NCBI RefSeq assembly: GCF_029168945.1
Contig: NC_083610.1
Location: 75,011,580-75,075,579, forward strand
Reading direction: 5' to 3'
Source of the DNA: Cannabis sativa
Lineage: Eukaryota > Streptophyta > Magnoliopsida > Rosales > Cannabaceae
DNA: 64,000 nt
Position 1 is the stretch's first letter. Every line of letters starts with the position of its first letter. Shown one piece after another: positions 24,501 through 35,406 of the stretch. Under the pieces are notes generated by a model. It was not told the DNA's origin and did not search any database. It saw only the letters and a program-made list of their open reading frames with translations. Position numbers and translations under genes: made by a program.

Positions 24501-27500
24501 TTCCACCATTGTTTCATAATTTGCAAGTCAAGTATGGTCGCCACCATTTAGGGTGATCCATACCATACAAAACACTTACAAACTACTTATCATGCGAGGT
24601 TAAACGGTGCGAAATTGCTAATGAACGTTCCTCCATTAGGGAGGATTACTCACTAAAACAAACGCGGTGTAAAACCCACAATGGAGATCGAATGTCTCTT
24701 GATAATAAAGCTCATTATTTAAAAAGAGTTGTATTTTCTTTTATTCTCTTTATTTATTCTATTTATTTTAAATATATATTTATTTAATTAAAATTTCCAA
24801 TTTAGAATGAAAAAATTCTAAATATAAATTTTAATTTAATATTTATAAATTTTACTTAGATGGATATGAAAATAATATGAATTATTTCCATCTTAGTAAT
24901 AATTTCCAATAAATATTTAGAAAAAATATTTAAGTTGTTACAAAATTAATTAATTTACAACTCAAATTTAATTTTCTATAAATATATATTGCATTTCGAA
25001 AAATTAAAGTATATATGAATACAATTTTCGAAAAATGCATATTAAAATAAAAAATAAATCCTGGAAAAATTATTCTAATTTAATGTTGGCCCAAAATTAA
25101 TTAATAAAATTAATTTACAACAAAAAAAAATAATTTTCCTATTTAATTAAATATATAAGAAAAATTTCAAATATTTAAGTAGATGATGAAAATCAACTTA
25201 AATATTAATTTTCTATTTAATTAAATACACTAGAAAAATACTTCAAGCAAAAATATCATCTATCTAGATTTTCCTTCGACTAATTAATTCAATTTCTAAT
25301 AATATACTTTAATTCAATTTATTTTAAATTAATCAATAAATGAAAAAATCATTGATTTAAGTTGATCCAAGAATTAATTAAAATAATTAATTTACAACTT
25401 AATCTATTTTTCAAGATAAAATTCGAAATTCTAGCATTTAAGAAATGCAATTTCGAAAATTGATTAATAAAATAAAGAAAAAATATATTTTGAAAATTAT
25501 TTAAATTTAGTTGAAAAATTAAATTTCAACTAAAAATAATTTTCTATTTAATTAAATGTCATGAAAAAGAAATATTTAAGTATGATGATAAAATCAACTT
25601 AAATATTTAATTTTCAAATTAATTAAATATATTAAATTCAAGAAATAAATAATTAAGTGTAGAGAATGCTTAATTATTAATTTCTAGTTTAATACTAGGA
25701 AAAATATACTTAAAATAAATTGTACCAAAATTAATTATTTAAATAATTAATTTCACAATGTATAATATTTTCCTATTTAATATTAGAAATAATAAGTAGT
25801 CTAGAAATAACTATCTAGAAAATATCTTATTTGACTAAGTATCTTTTCTACAAAATTTGAAAAAATATCTAATTTAAGTTGTATTAGAAAAAATCTAGAA
25901 CTTAAATATTTTTCAAATTTAAATTTAATTAAATATCAAAAATTAAGTTGTAACCACTTAATTTGAAAATATTCCATTTTAAGTTAATATTCGAAAAGAT
26001 ATTAACTTAAAAATATCTAAAGAATCTTAATAACCAATGCCTAAAATTCCTCAACTTAATTTTGAAATTTGAAATTCAAAAGATATTCGCATTTAAGTTG
26101 ATTAGTTGTAAATAACTAAATATCAACTTAAATAGGAATATTTAATGAAAAATTTAAATTAAGCTCAGTAAAAGAATCTGATGGTTATAATTCTATATTT
26201 AATTAAATACAAGAAAATACATATAGTTTAGCTTAGAATAAAAAATTCTTTAAACTATATTTTTCTTAAATTAATTTCAAAATAAATGAAATTAATTATG
26301 TTGCTAATTCAATTTTAATTAGGTTAAACTAGTTTAATTAACCTAGTACAAATCATTCAAATCGTGCAAATGGGCCTTCACAATTGGGGTAGTTTGTGTG
26401 AGGGGTGTCTGTTCGGTATGTCGTACCCACTTCTATGGCTCCCAACTCTCACACAAGGCCCAAAAGAGAGGAATTTAACCTTAATAAGAACAACTGTTAT
26501 TAATTGAATAGGCCCAAAAACTAAATGGGCCTAAATAAATCCTATCAAGAACTATGATAATTTATTTTAGCAACATTAACCTATATGCATCTATAATAAA
26601 ATTAAACACATAGACTCACACAGCACACTTTGGATGGGTCCTATCATGTTACTTGCTGTCATACACGGATGAAAGAAGATTGTAAATTATACCTGTTACA
26701 AATTATTATCTTGACCAAGGGAGCCATCAGATCATTAGATCTGGCAAAAGGTAACCATGGCTATTTGCAATCAAGTAATAATAGGTTTTGAAAAACTTAC
26801 ACATAAGTTAAAACACATACTCCTGCAATAACGAGTGGTTAGCTGGATAGTTGGAAGTAGGATTTATTTAATTTTAAATAAATAATTTCGAATAAATAAA
26901 TAATTAAATTAAAAAAAATTAATATTCGAAAAATAATTTAAAAAAAAATTAATTTCGGAATTTAAAATTAAATTTCGAAAATAAAAAAAATTTAAAATTA
27001 AACCTACTTTTTATCTTATATCTATTTAAAATTACATGATTATAAATATCTATTTTAAATTTAAATAAGGTCAAAATATCTTAAAAAGATTTAAAAAAAA
27101 ATCTTAAAAGATAAGATATTTTAAAATATCTTAAAAGATTTTATAAATATCTTAAAAGATATTTTTAAAATATCTTAAATATCTTAAAAGATATTATAAA
27201 TATCTTAAAAGATATTATAAATATCTAAAAAATCTGACCTTAAATTTTAAAAAAAAATATAATCAAATTTAAAAATAAGATAGATTTTTAAGCAAAAAGA
27301 TAAATACTAATTCTATTCGAATTCAAATTACACTAATATCTTGAATTAATTTAAAAAAAATAAATTAATTCAAAATGATAATTAATCAATTAAGAATAGT
27401 AATAGTATATATACAAAACCATACAAAAAATTGGAAGTTAATTCCATGAAAAAGTATGAAAAATTGAAGAAAAAGGAAAAAATCCGAAACTGTACGGACA

Positions 27501-27806
27501 GTTCGCATGATCGAAAAATATCAAAGACACCGATTTTGTCAAATCTTTCAAAAAATCATAACTAATTCAAATAAAATCCAAATTGAGTTCTGTAAAAGGC
27601 TAACTTGCTTAATTTTTTCCATACTATCCAATAAAAATAATTCCAGAATCGAAATCACAATTATTGTTTACGAAAATTTCACAAACATCAATCATTCATC
27701 AAATAACACTCAATACAACATGATACCATCCAAAGAACATACAAACAATCGTTTTAAAGACCAAATTTCTTGCAAGTAAATCAATTACCATGGCTCTGAG
27801 GCCAGT
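21518..27806 (-). other. Non-coding interior of the large derivative
   Basis: No gag or pol frame. 21518-24700 is of moderate GC and could be ancient coding DNA decayed past recognition. TGTCCCGTTTAGGCGAGAGT occurs twice, near 24345 and 24460. 24710-26330 is extremely AT-rich with many TTTAATTAAAT-like words. 27050-27235 is built of repeated palindromic ATCTTAAAAGATAT units. The minus-strand 5' end is at 27806. Confidence 0.7.
27788..27804 (-). other. Primer-binding site of the large derivative
   Basis: On the minus strand TGGCCTCAGAGCCATGG follows the LTR with a 2-base gap. It matches the initiator tRNA-Met type site (TGGTATCAGAGCC) except TA to CC. Confidence 0.7.
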
Positions 27807-29689
27807 TGTTGGAAATTATTTTACCAGGATCTTAGATCTACTCACAAGTATGTTTATTAACATCCTAAATATGAACTTTCTAAAACGATAAATTAAACAC
27901 ATATAAAGTTTAGGAAACCTTACATTGGGTGCAGCGGAATAATATGACTCCTTCCGTTCAGATATCTAGCCCTTGATTCCTTTCTGTAGCAGAGCATTAT
28001 CAATATCTGAACCTGGATCTCTTTCTCTGAATCTTTGATGCTGAATCTCCTTTGCTGATGATCTTTCTTCACGATCTTCCTCACTATGATTGAGGTATCA
28101 CTTGATGTGTGTGGGCACTACTCTAATCACTAAGAGAGGTTCGAAATATTGAGGAAGAAAAGAGAGAGAGAGTGGCGGCTAGAGAAGAGAGTGGAGGCTC
28201 AGGTTTTTCTGATTCAGAAAGTGTGTTCTTTTCCTGAAGCCTTCACTATCTATTTATAGCATTCCTCTAGGGTTTGATTTGAATTATATGGCATTAAAAT
28301 AATGAAAAAATCATTTAAAAAAGCTACAAAGGTGGCCGACCATACACTTAATGGATTGGGCCTTGGGCTTTGCAATTTTGCAATTTTAACACCTTTTGTA
28401 TCTGATTTTCTCAAAAATGCCAATTTCCTAATTCAATCATTTAAATGCCAATTCTAACTATTTAATAACTATAAATAATTATTAAATAATATTGTCATTT
28501 ATCATATTTATTAATTGCACCATACAAAGTATCACAATTAACAAATATGCTCCTATAAACTCTTTCTTTACAATTTCGCCCTTACTTAGTGAAAATTTCA
28601 CAAATAGACATAGTCTAACTTGTGAATTATAATTGATTAATCAAAACCAATTACATGAGTCTTACAAGCAATATTATCTCAACTAGTGGGGGGACCATGG
28701 GTCTATATAACCGAGCTTCCAATAAGTAGATCAAGAATTTAACACTAAAATTCACTAACTTATTAATTCTTCGTTGAATCCACGCATAGAACTTAGAATT
28801 GCACTCTCAGTATATAGAATGCTCTATATGTTCCACCATATAGACACATCATTAGTTATCCATTGTTATAATCCTAATTTGATCAATGATCCTCTATATG
28901 AATGATCTACACTGTAAAGGGATTAAATTACCGTTACACCCTACAATGTATTTATTCCTTAAAACACTTGACCCCGTATAAATGATATTTCAGCTAATGT
29001 GAAATGAGTACTCCACCATTTATGTTCGTTTGGTCAAGCTCGAAGGAGATCATCCTTTGCTTACTATTCGCCAGATAGAAGCTATAGATTCCATGTTTAT
29101 GCTAGCGCTCCCACTCAATTGCACTACCGTGTTCCCAAAATGTACGTATCACCCTGACCTAAAAGTAGGCTTAACTAACAAATCAAAGAACACGAATAGC
29201 CTTTCAAGATTGAGCCTAATCATATCAGGATTAAGATCATTTGATCTAGGATCAACTAGGCGATATTGACTTGAATAGATATTACGGTAAGTTTAATAAA
29301 TCTAAGTCAAAGTTCAATATCGGTCCCTTCCGATGCATACTCCATGCATCCAACCTGAGCTTTACTTTAACCAATGTTCTGGAAAGAACATAGTATTTCT
29401 CCAAATACAAGTAAACTCTTGTTGTAGATTATCATATCAGTAAAACCCTATGTCTGATAAATCTAGGAAACTTTATTCACATAGTCATGTTTACTTTCCA
29501 ATGTGTTGACGACACAATAAACAGGATCAAGTATGTGAAAAGGGTTTCAGATGAATTTATACATTATGTACATATAATCATGAAATAAATCATGTGAACC
29601 ATGCAACATTAAATGTTATTTCTGATCTATATTAATGAGTAAATCTGATTATATTGAAATGAGTTTTATTTAGGGCATAAAACCCAACA
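27807..29689 (-). repeat. 5' LTR (right copy) of the nested large derivative
   Basis: 1883 bp, nearly identical to 19637-21517. The 2-bp length difference is accounted for by +2 at GCCAGATAGAAGC, -1 at GGTCCCTTCC and +1 at ATTTCTGATC. Confidence 0.9.
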
Positions 29690-29852
29690 CCATGTCCATT
29701 ACATAATACCATTGCATATTGTACCAAAACCAGTACCAGTACCACATATTGTACCAAAAATACATTCCATTAACAATGGCAATACAAGTGCCATGTCCAT
29801 TACATAATACCATTACATAAAATTGAAAATTGCCATTACATAGAGATTAGCA

Positions 29853-30708
29853 CTACTTCACCAGATAACTTACAAAAACAAATACACAAGTAATCATCAG
29901 AATTTTTCTCCAATTTCTCAGTACCCATATGTGCCCACAATCACAACCATGAACCTTTCCCAAATCTTGATTTGCTTGCAAATGTTCATTTGCTTCATAC
30001 AACATCAATTGATCTTCAAGTTTGGTTATCTTTCTCAAAAGTCCTGGAATTATTTCTCTGCACCTTCCACAAGATTCAACATCCATCCATTCAAAGAACT
30101 TACATCCTCCATCAGCCTGAAAAAATAATGACAAATAACTACTGAGTGAACACAAGTGAAGACAGTTGAATTCAAGTGTATTACATATATTTGTACTTAA
30201 TCTGGCTAAACCTTTCATTTGCTATATAAGCAAGCCAACATTCTGCAAACTTCAATTGCTCATTTTTAACTAATTTAATATATTTTGAAAGTAAAAGTAA
30301 AATATAGATGTGGTGGGATCAAGTAAAAGATCCATTATTCACAAAACACTGAATTTTCACAACAAAATACATATTATGTCTAACTTGATCATCTTCAAGT
30401 TAGTGTTGCTCTAAAGTTGAACAAACCGTGAAAAATAATATCGAAAGTTGAAAAATAAGCTGCTGCACACATAAGGTTCTAAGTTCAATTTATATGATGT
30501 AGGGATAATTCAAAAATTAAATCCTTACACTTGAAAATCTGCACCTCCTGAAACGACGACCTGGGTTTGCCTCTGTGTTCGATGTTCTTGAAATCCACGG
30601 GATACCACAGTAGCAATTTTGAGGTTCCCTTTCATGGTTTGAACCACCAGCTACTCTCAACCTTCTATTATTGACACCAGAACTACTGTACGAACCTTCC
30701 CCATCCAT
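29853..30708 (-). CDS. GRF zinc-finger, coiled-coil, tail-anchored small protein (MULE second gene)
   Basis: Two exons, 30708-30529 and 30116-29853, joined in phase 0 (donor GTAAGG, acceptor TTTTTTCAG) giving about 147 residues. The start is the ATG at 30708. Exon 1 has CYCGIPWISRTSNTEANPGR and exon 2 opens with GGCKFFEWMD: together the GRF-type zinc finger (CxCG, TS.T..NPGRRF.C, C.FFEW), split at the usual place. A leucine-rich helix follows (LLRKITKLEDQL), then a hydrophobic C-terminal segment (ILMITCVFVFVSYLV) that looks like a membrane anchor. GRF fingers in other proteins bind nucleic acid; this small plant type has no function I can name. The gene reads inward from the right MULE end, convergent with the transposase, and is undamaged. 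Confidence 0.8.
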
Positions 30709-30770
30709 TCTTCTCAACCTTCGTCCAAGCTTCGTTGTTGTTAAGCTTCGTCCATCATCGTCGTTCTTAA

Positions 30771-31165
30771 ACCTTCGACCTAGGGATTTAGGGATTTAGG
30801 TTTGATTTAGGGCTTCGTGTTTTCAGTGTTGGTTTTTAGTTCTGAAATGAAGATTTTTTTTTTGAAATGTTTTCAGGTTTTAAATTAATTTGTTTAATTA
30901 ATTTGTTATATTAATTTGTTTTATTTATTTTTTTAGGTTTTATTAATTTTTTTTTAGTTAATACTTTTATATTTTAGGGGAAAATTAAAAATAAAAAGGG
31001 GATTAAATCTGGTGCGTCCACGTGTCCCGTTAGTCTCACTAACGGACTGAGTATGAACGGACAAACAACTTTGTCCACCTTGGGTATTTTCACCGCCAAT
31101 TTTTGAGGTTGAGGACTAATCGGTATCAACCTCAAGTTTTTTGGGACTTTTGCCGCAATTATCCC
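30771..31165 (-). repeat. Right terminal inverted repeat of the MULE
   Basis: Reverse complement of 14446-14866. It lies about 60 bp upstream of the GRF gene start and probably supplies its promoter. It ends at the 9-bp duplication AAAGAATTA. Confidence 0.85.
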
Positions 31166-31174
31166 AAAGAATTA

Positions 31175-32993
31175 TAATTACAATTACAAGTAAATACACA
31201 GAATTTTGAACTCGTACAACTCTTAAAATAATAAACATATTTTTAATTTTAAACTTTACAATTTTTATTTTTTTTTTTGACAATAACTTTACAATTCTTT
31301 TAATTATATAAGAAATTAAATTTTTATTATCATTTTAATTCAAATAATTATTCTTATATTATCGATGTTTACTATGCCAGGACATATGAATCATTCTCAC
31401 ATGTTATGTCTTTGGATTTATTGTGCTTGATATGCTTGACACGATTCTGGTACATTATCCAGACAAAAAATTGATCTTATGCACAATTGTAATTAAGGTT
31501 GACATTTCTTTTTTTTTTTTTTTAGTCAAGGTTGACATTTCTTAATAGGACATGACAAATGATACAAAATAAATATATTTTGGTGACACATTTAATTTTG
31601 TGTCGCCACTTTTAATTACAAAGTTTACTAAACATGTCTTTTTGGGTGATTTTTTTTTTTGAATAAATAAACTATGAATCTAATAAGTAATGTTTGTGTT
31701 TATATATATAATAATAATTATATTAATCGTATCAATTTTGTATAACATCTTAAAATATATTTTTTTTTTTGAATGGAATCTTAAAATATTTAATAGTGTG
31801 TTAAACGCGATAGTTTTGAGTTTGTGTAATAAATGTGATCATGTACATGTTAATAAATTGTATCGTGTTCGTATTTAGAGTCTTAACACAATAAATAATT
31901 ATGTCGTGTTTGTCACAGAAAAACGAGCTATAGTTTCGCATTTTAGTTTGGACAGTTTTAAACTAACACCATATAGCGTTGGATGATTCATTGACGTTTT
32001 TTCACAATTGACGCTTAGTACATAATTTTTTTATTTCTCCCACCTAAAGCTATGACTTTTTAGTGTCAATTATGCGCTAACAAGGCTTTGTTGTGTGTTA
32101 TACTGTCGCAAATGAGGTTTTAACATTGGTTATAAATTGTCGCAAACAATATTTTTAGCGTCAATTATATGCATTTACTAATGAGCTAACCTAAAAGAGG
32201 AATAAGGATAGTAAAAATAAGTCGAAACTCATATAACCATTAACTTAAATTCGTAACACTCTTTATACACCCATTTTTTACTAGTTAACTTTCTTTTCTT
32301 TTTATTTTAGAATTAGTGATAGCTGAAATGACAATTTATTTTTAAAAAATAAATGAATAGTTACATAATAAATAATAAAATCTTATAATGATGTTTTTAA
32401 CGCCTGTTATAAATTGTCATTAATGCAAAGACCATTAGCGCCATTAGAATAGATGTCGGTTCAAAAAGTAACTAATTTCAACGAAGTTGGTTATAGACCT
32501 ATGGCTAATCCCTTTTTTTTTGGCAGCGTGTGTTCACTATAAATGTGCCATCAACATGACACGATAAACATGATTGGCTAGCTCTAATCCTAGTCCATTG
32601 GATGTGGCTACCTTATATGTTCGATCAATTCTCATCTTAACATTGCTCAGTCATCCTCCCTCCTTCCCACCCTTGGTTACCCCGTTATAAGCACCACAAC
32701 TAGCTGGATTTCTCCTCCAAAACTTTTAAGTGCATGCATATGCATTGTTAATTTTATTTTTTGAAATTTATATTGATATATTTCCAATGAAAGTATATTT
32801 GTACTTACATTTTTTGTTTTGACAGAAGAAGATTGTACTTATATTATTATTATTAGTGGGTAGCATACTTCTGCTTAAAATTTGATGAAATTTTGATATT
32901 TTTATTTTATGATAGCTTTCTTTGTTTTTTTATTAAAAAAACTAATGATTTTAATTTTTTTAAATATATGGTAATAAAACTATAATGATGTAC
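31175..32993. other. AT-rich intergenic DNA, possible decayed CACTA-type piece
   Basis: No ORF. Between about 31960 and 32480 short words such as AGCGTCAATTATG, TGTCGCAAA and TTAACGCCTGTTATAAATTG recur on both strands. They resemble subterminal repeats of plant CACTA transposons, but I found no terminal CACTA or target duplication, so this is weak. Confidence 0.3.
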
Positions 32994-34203
32994 TGTTAGG
33001 ATTTATAAACACTCGAAAAAATATATATTACATATTTAAACATATTTCTAAAAGTGTTTTAATATAGAAAACTCTAAATCATAAATTTATATAACCTTTG
33101 CTAAATTTAAGAAGAAAAATATGATAAAAAGATAAGCAGAAGCACTAACCTGAAGTCATTGTTGGAGATTGCAGAGAAGGTTATGATCTTCCAAGAATAC
33201 ACTATTTCTTAAAGTATTTTCTCTGATGGGGAAGAGAGAATACAAAAACCCTAGTATTTCTTGGAGATCACTACCTATTTATAGATTCATCTTAGAATGA
33301 GTTTTTGGTATATATAATTTGGCCCTCTAACAAATTATAAATTAACTTATGGTATTCACACATTATTTCCATGACAATTTAATACCTTTTTGATACCCAT
33401 AACATAATTGGTCACTTAATTTTGTATCACACTTTATAATAGTATATACATTATACATATGTACCCACATAAGATTTTAATCAAATAATCTCCCACTTGG
33501 GCAATATTTGTTACTTTATAAATGTATAACCTTATGAGCTCAAAATTTGTTATTATGTAAATGTATTCACAACAATCTCGTCCATCAATCATGACTAAAT
33601 CCATCAATGGTCACATATACAAATATAGACAAATGACATAGATCAATCATGGATGTGTCCCATGAAAATTACATGCAATGTGAAACGAACATGCCTATTT
33701 CCAACTGGCTCTTCTTAAACCAAAGTGAGGTCAGACTTAAACATGACAAAACAGAGTGAATGAACTGAAAACTTTATTTTTGATCAAAAAATAACCAAAT
33801 ACATAAATGTCTTAAACAAACATAAAGTAAAGAAAATACAAACTCCCACTAAATCAGGAAATCCTCAAGCAATACTACACCCATATGAGTAGTGTGCCCA
33901 TGAAAAACCTTGCATGGTAATCCTTTTGTGAGCGAATCTGCTATCATGGAGTTTGTCCCAATGTGCTCTATGGATATCTATCCACTCTGCACTCTTTCTT
34001 TCACAACTAGGAACTTTTATGTCAATATGTTTTGACTTGGATGAGCTCCTATTGTTATTGGAATACAGCACTGCTGATTTATTGTCACAAAATATCTTGA
34101 GTGGTCTTTCTACATTCTCCAAAATACGCAGCCTAGTGACAAAGTTTCTCAGCCATATTCCCTGATTTGATGCCTCATAACACTTTACGAATTTTGTTGC
34201 CAT
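32994..34203 (-). mobile_element. Copia retrotransposon, truncated to its 3' end
   Basis: A 490-bp LTR (32994-33483, TGTTAGGATT...AATCA), the complement of a polypurine tract (TCTCCCACTTGGG at 33489), then RNase H coding on the minus strand up to about 34203. The rest of the element and the other LTR are absent, so it is broken at its right side by the Ty3-type LTR that follows. Confidence 0.8.
33865..34203 (-). pseudogene. Copia RNase H fragment
   Basis: Reads EASNQGIWLRNF, IFCDNKSAVLYSNNN and SKSKHIDIK, the typical Copia RNase H motifs (DNKSA, KHID). After this the frame is lost (the PSCERKSAEW stretch is out of frame with the family), and the final PLTKGL motif is not in frame. Near 34165-34215 a short duplication repeats TGCCTCATAACAC. 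Non-functional. Confidence 0.85.
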
Positions 34204-34665
34204 GCCTCATAACACGCTACTCCTAAAGTTTTAGTTCAGGACTTTAGTGTGAGAAGGGCAAATTGGTAATTGTCAAAAGTTTTATTAAATATGTTTTGTT
34301 ATTGTTTAAGCTGTATTTATCTTTTTTTAGTTATTAGTTAGTTATATTATTATTTTTATATAAGGTTATAAATAATTTGTTGTAGAAACTAAAACACACC
34401 AATATCATCTCCTCTATTTTCTTTGCTTATTCTTCTTCGGCTCAAACTAAACTAGGGAAAAAAATATAAATTTCTATCCTCTTTCTATCCAATTTCTCTT
34501 CATATAATCAATCATAGGAGCTGCTCAAGGATTAGGGGTCCAGGATCGTTGAGCGTTTTCTACTCAAGTTGACCAGCACGCTTGAATTTAGACTTAAAGT
34601 AAGAAAAGTACAATTGTACCACATAGCATCTCGATATATGATTCGGTAATTACCGTCTATGAGAA

Positions 34666-34891
34666 AGAGTTATTACTCTATTGATTGTCTCATTAGGCAA
34701 CAATATAAGAAAGAGTCATTACTCTAATCTGACACTGTTATTATATTTCTTACTTATCAGTTGTCTTATTAGGCAACGATAGTGACATTGGATTATCTTA
34801 TTAGGCAACGATATTAAGATTGTCTCATTCGAAAACAATGAGTAATGGTTACTTTATTAAGTAACAACCTTTTTTTGTCTTATTAGACAAA
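34666..34891 (+). repeat. Hairpin array with TATT/CATT tetraloops (5' LTR copy)
   Basis: Perfect or G-U-tolerant hairpins in close order: AGAGT-TATT-ACTCT (34666), TTGTCT-CATT-AGGCAA (34685), AGAGT-CATT-ACTCT (34712), GTTGTCT-TATT-AGGCAAC (34760), GTTACTT-TATT-AAGTAAC (34848), TTTGTCT-TATT-AGACAAA (34874). Stems differ but the tetraloop is conserved. The T opposite G in AGGCAA pairs only as G-U in plus-strand RNA, agreeing with the element's orientation. Confidence 0.85.
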
Positions 34892-35406
34892 TATTTCTTG
34901 TAAAGATTGATTTCATTAGATAGTGTGATTTCTTGATTATGAATTGAATATATGATTACTTGGTTATAATTAGATAAGTATATGTAAATATGTCTACTAG
35001 TCGATATTCATTGTTTATGCTCCTGCTTTTCTTGTTGAATCTTTGTAACTCACATGTGCTTTGTGATGCAGGTAAGGGAAGGACTGAGCTAGGTCAACCA
35101 TGAGTTAGAGGTCTTTCCTGGTAAATGTACATATTAGCTTATTTGGCCAGCGGAGCCGAGTATTCAGGATTTTAGTTTATGGAAACTTTAAAAAGTACAA
35201 TATTTTGAAGTAAAATTTTAACAGAATTGTTGTAAACTTTTTTAAAGGGGATTCCTAACCCTAATTATTGTATAGTGCTAAAATTAATAATTATGGTGGC
35301 GTCCCTACGGGTTAAATCACAATTTTTATTAAACTATTAGTTTATTATTATAGAATTATTTTATAAAAGCACACATGTGGCGTCCCTACGGGTTATGACG
35401 CTATAA

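Larger units (their letters stand above)
19637..29689 (-). mobile_element. Young LTR retrotransposon without genes (large derivative), nested in the MULE
   Basis: Long direct LTRs (19637-21517 and 27807-29689) with TG...CA ends and target duplication CCATG at 19632-19636 and 29690-29694. Reading the minus strand, the primer site TGGCCTCAGAGCCATGG (27788-27804, close to TGGTATCAGAGCC) follows the right-hand LTR and the purine tract AAGTGGGAGTT abuts the left-hand LTR, so the element is on the minus strand. By eye the LTRs differ by about six substitutions and three small indels, so it is young. The 6.3-kb interior has no gag or pol ORF. Superfamily is uncertain; the primer site style suggests Copia. 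Confidence 0.92.
14446..31165. mobile_element. Mutator-like element (MULE), MuDR-like layout, with nested retrotransposon
   Basis: Terminal inverted repeats start GGGATAATTGCGGCAAAAG on each end. A perfect 9-bp target duplication AAAGAATTA lies at 14437-14445 and 31166-31174, the length typical of the Mutator superfamily. Two genes run inward from the two ends: a transposase (plus, 14996-19068) and a GRF zinc-finger gene (minus, 30708-29853). Removing the nested LTR element (19637-29689) leaves about 6.7 kb. The convergent two-gene plan resembles MuDR of maize, although the second gene is not related to mudrB as far as I can see. The clean ends and duplication indicate one intact insertion. 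Confidence 0.93.

Noticed and set aside
31900..32520. CACTA transposon
   Set aside because: Subterminal-like words only; no CACTA ends, 3-bp duplication or transposase. Mentioned only as a weak possibility.
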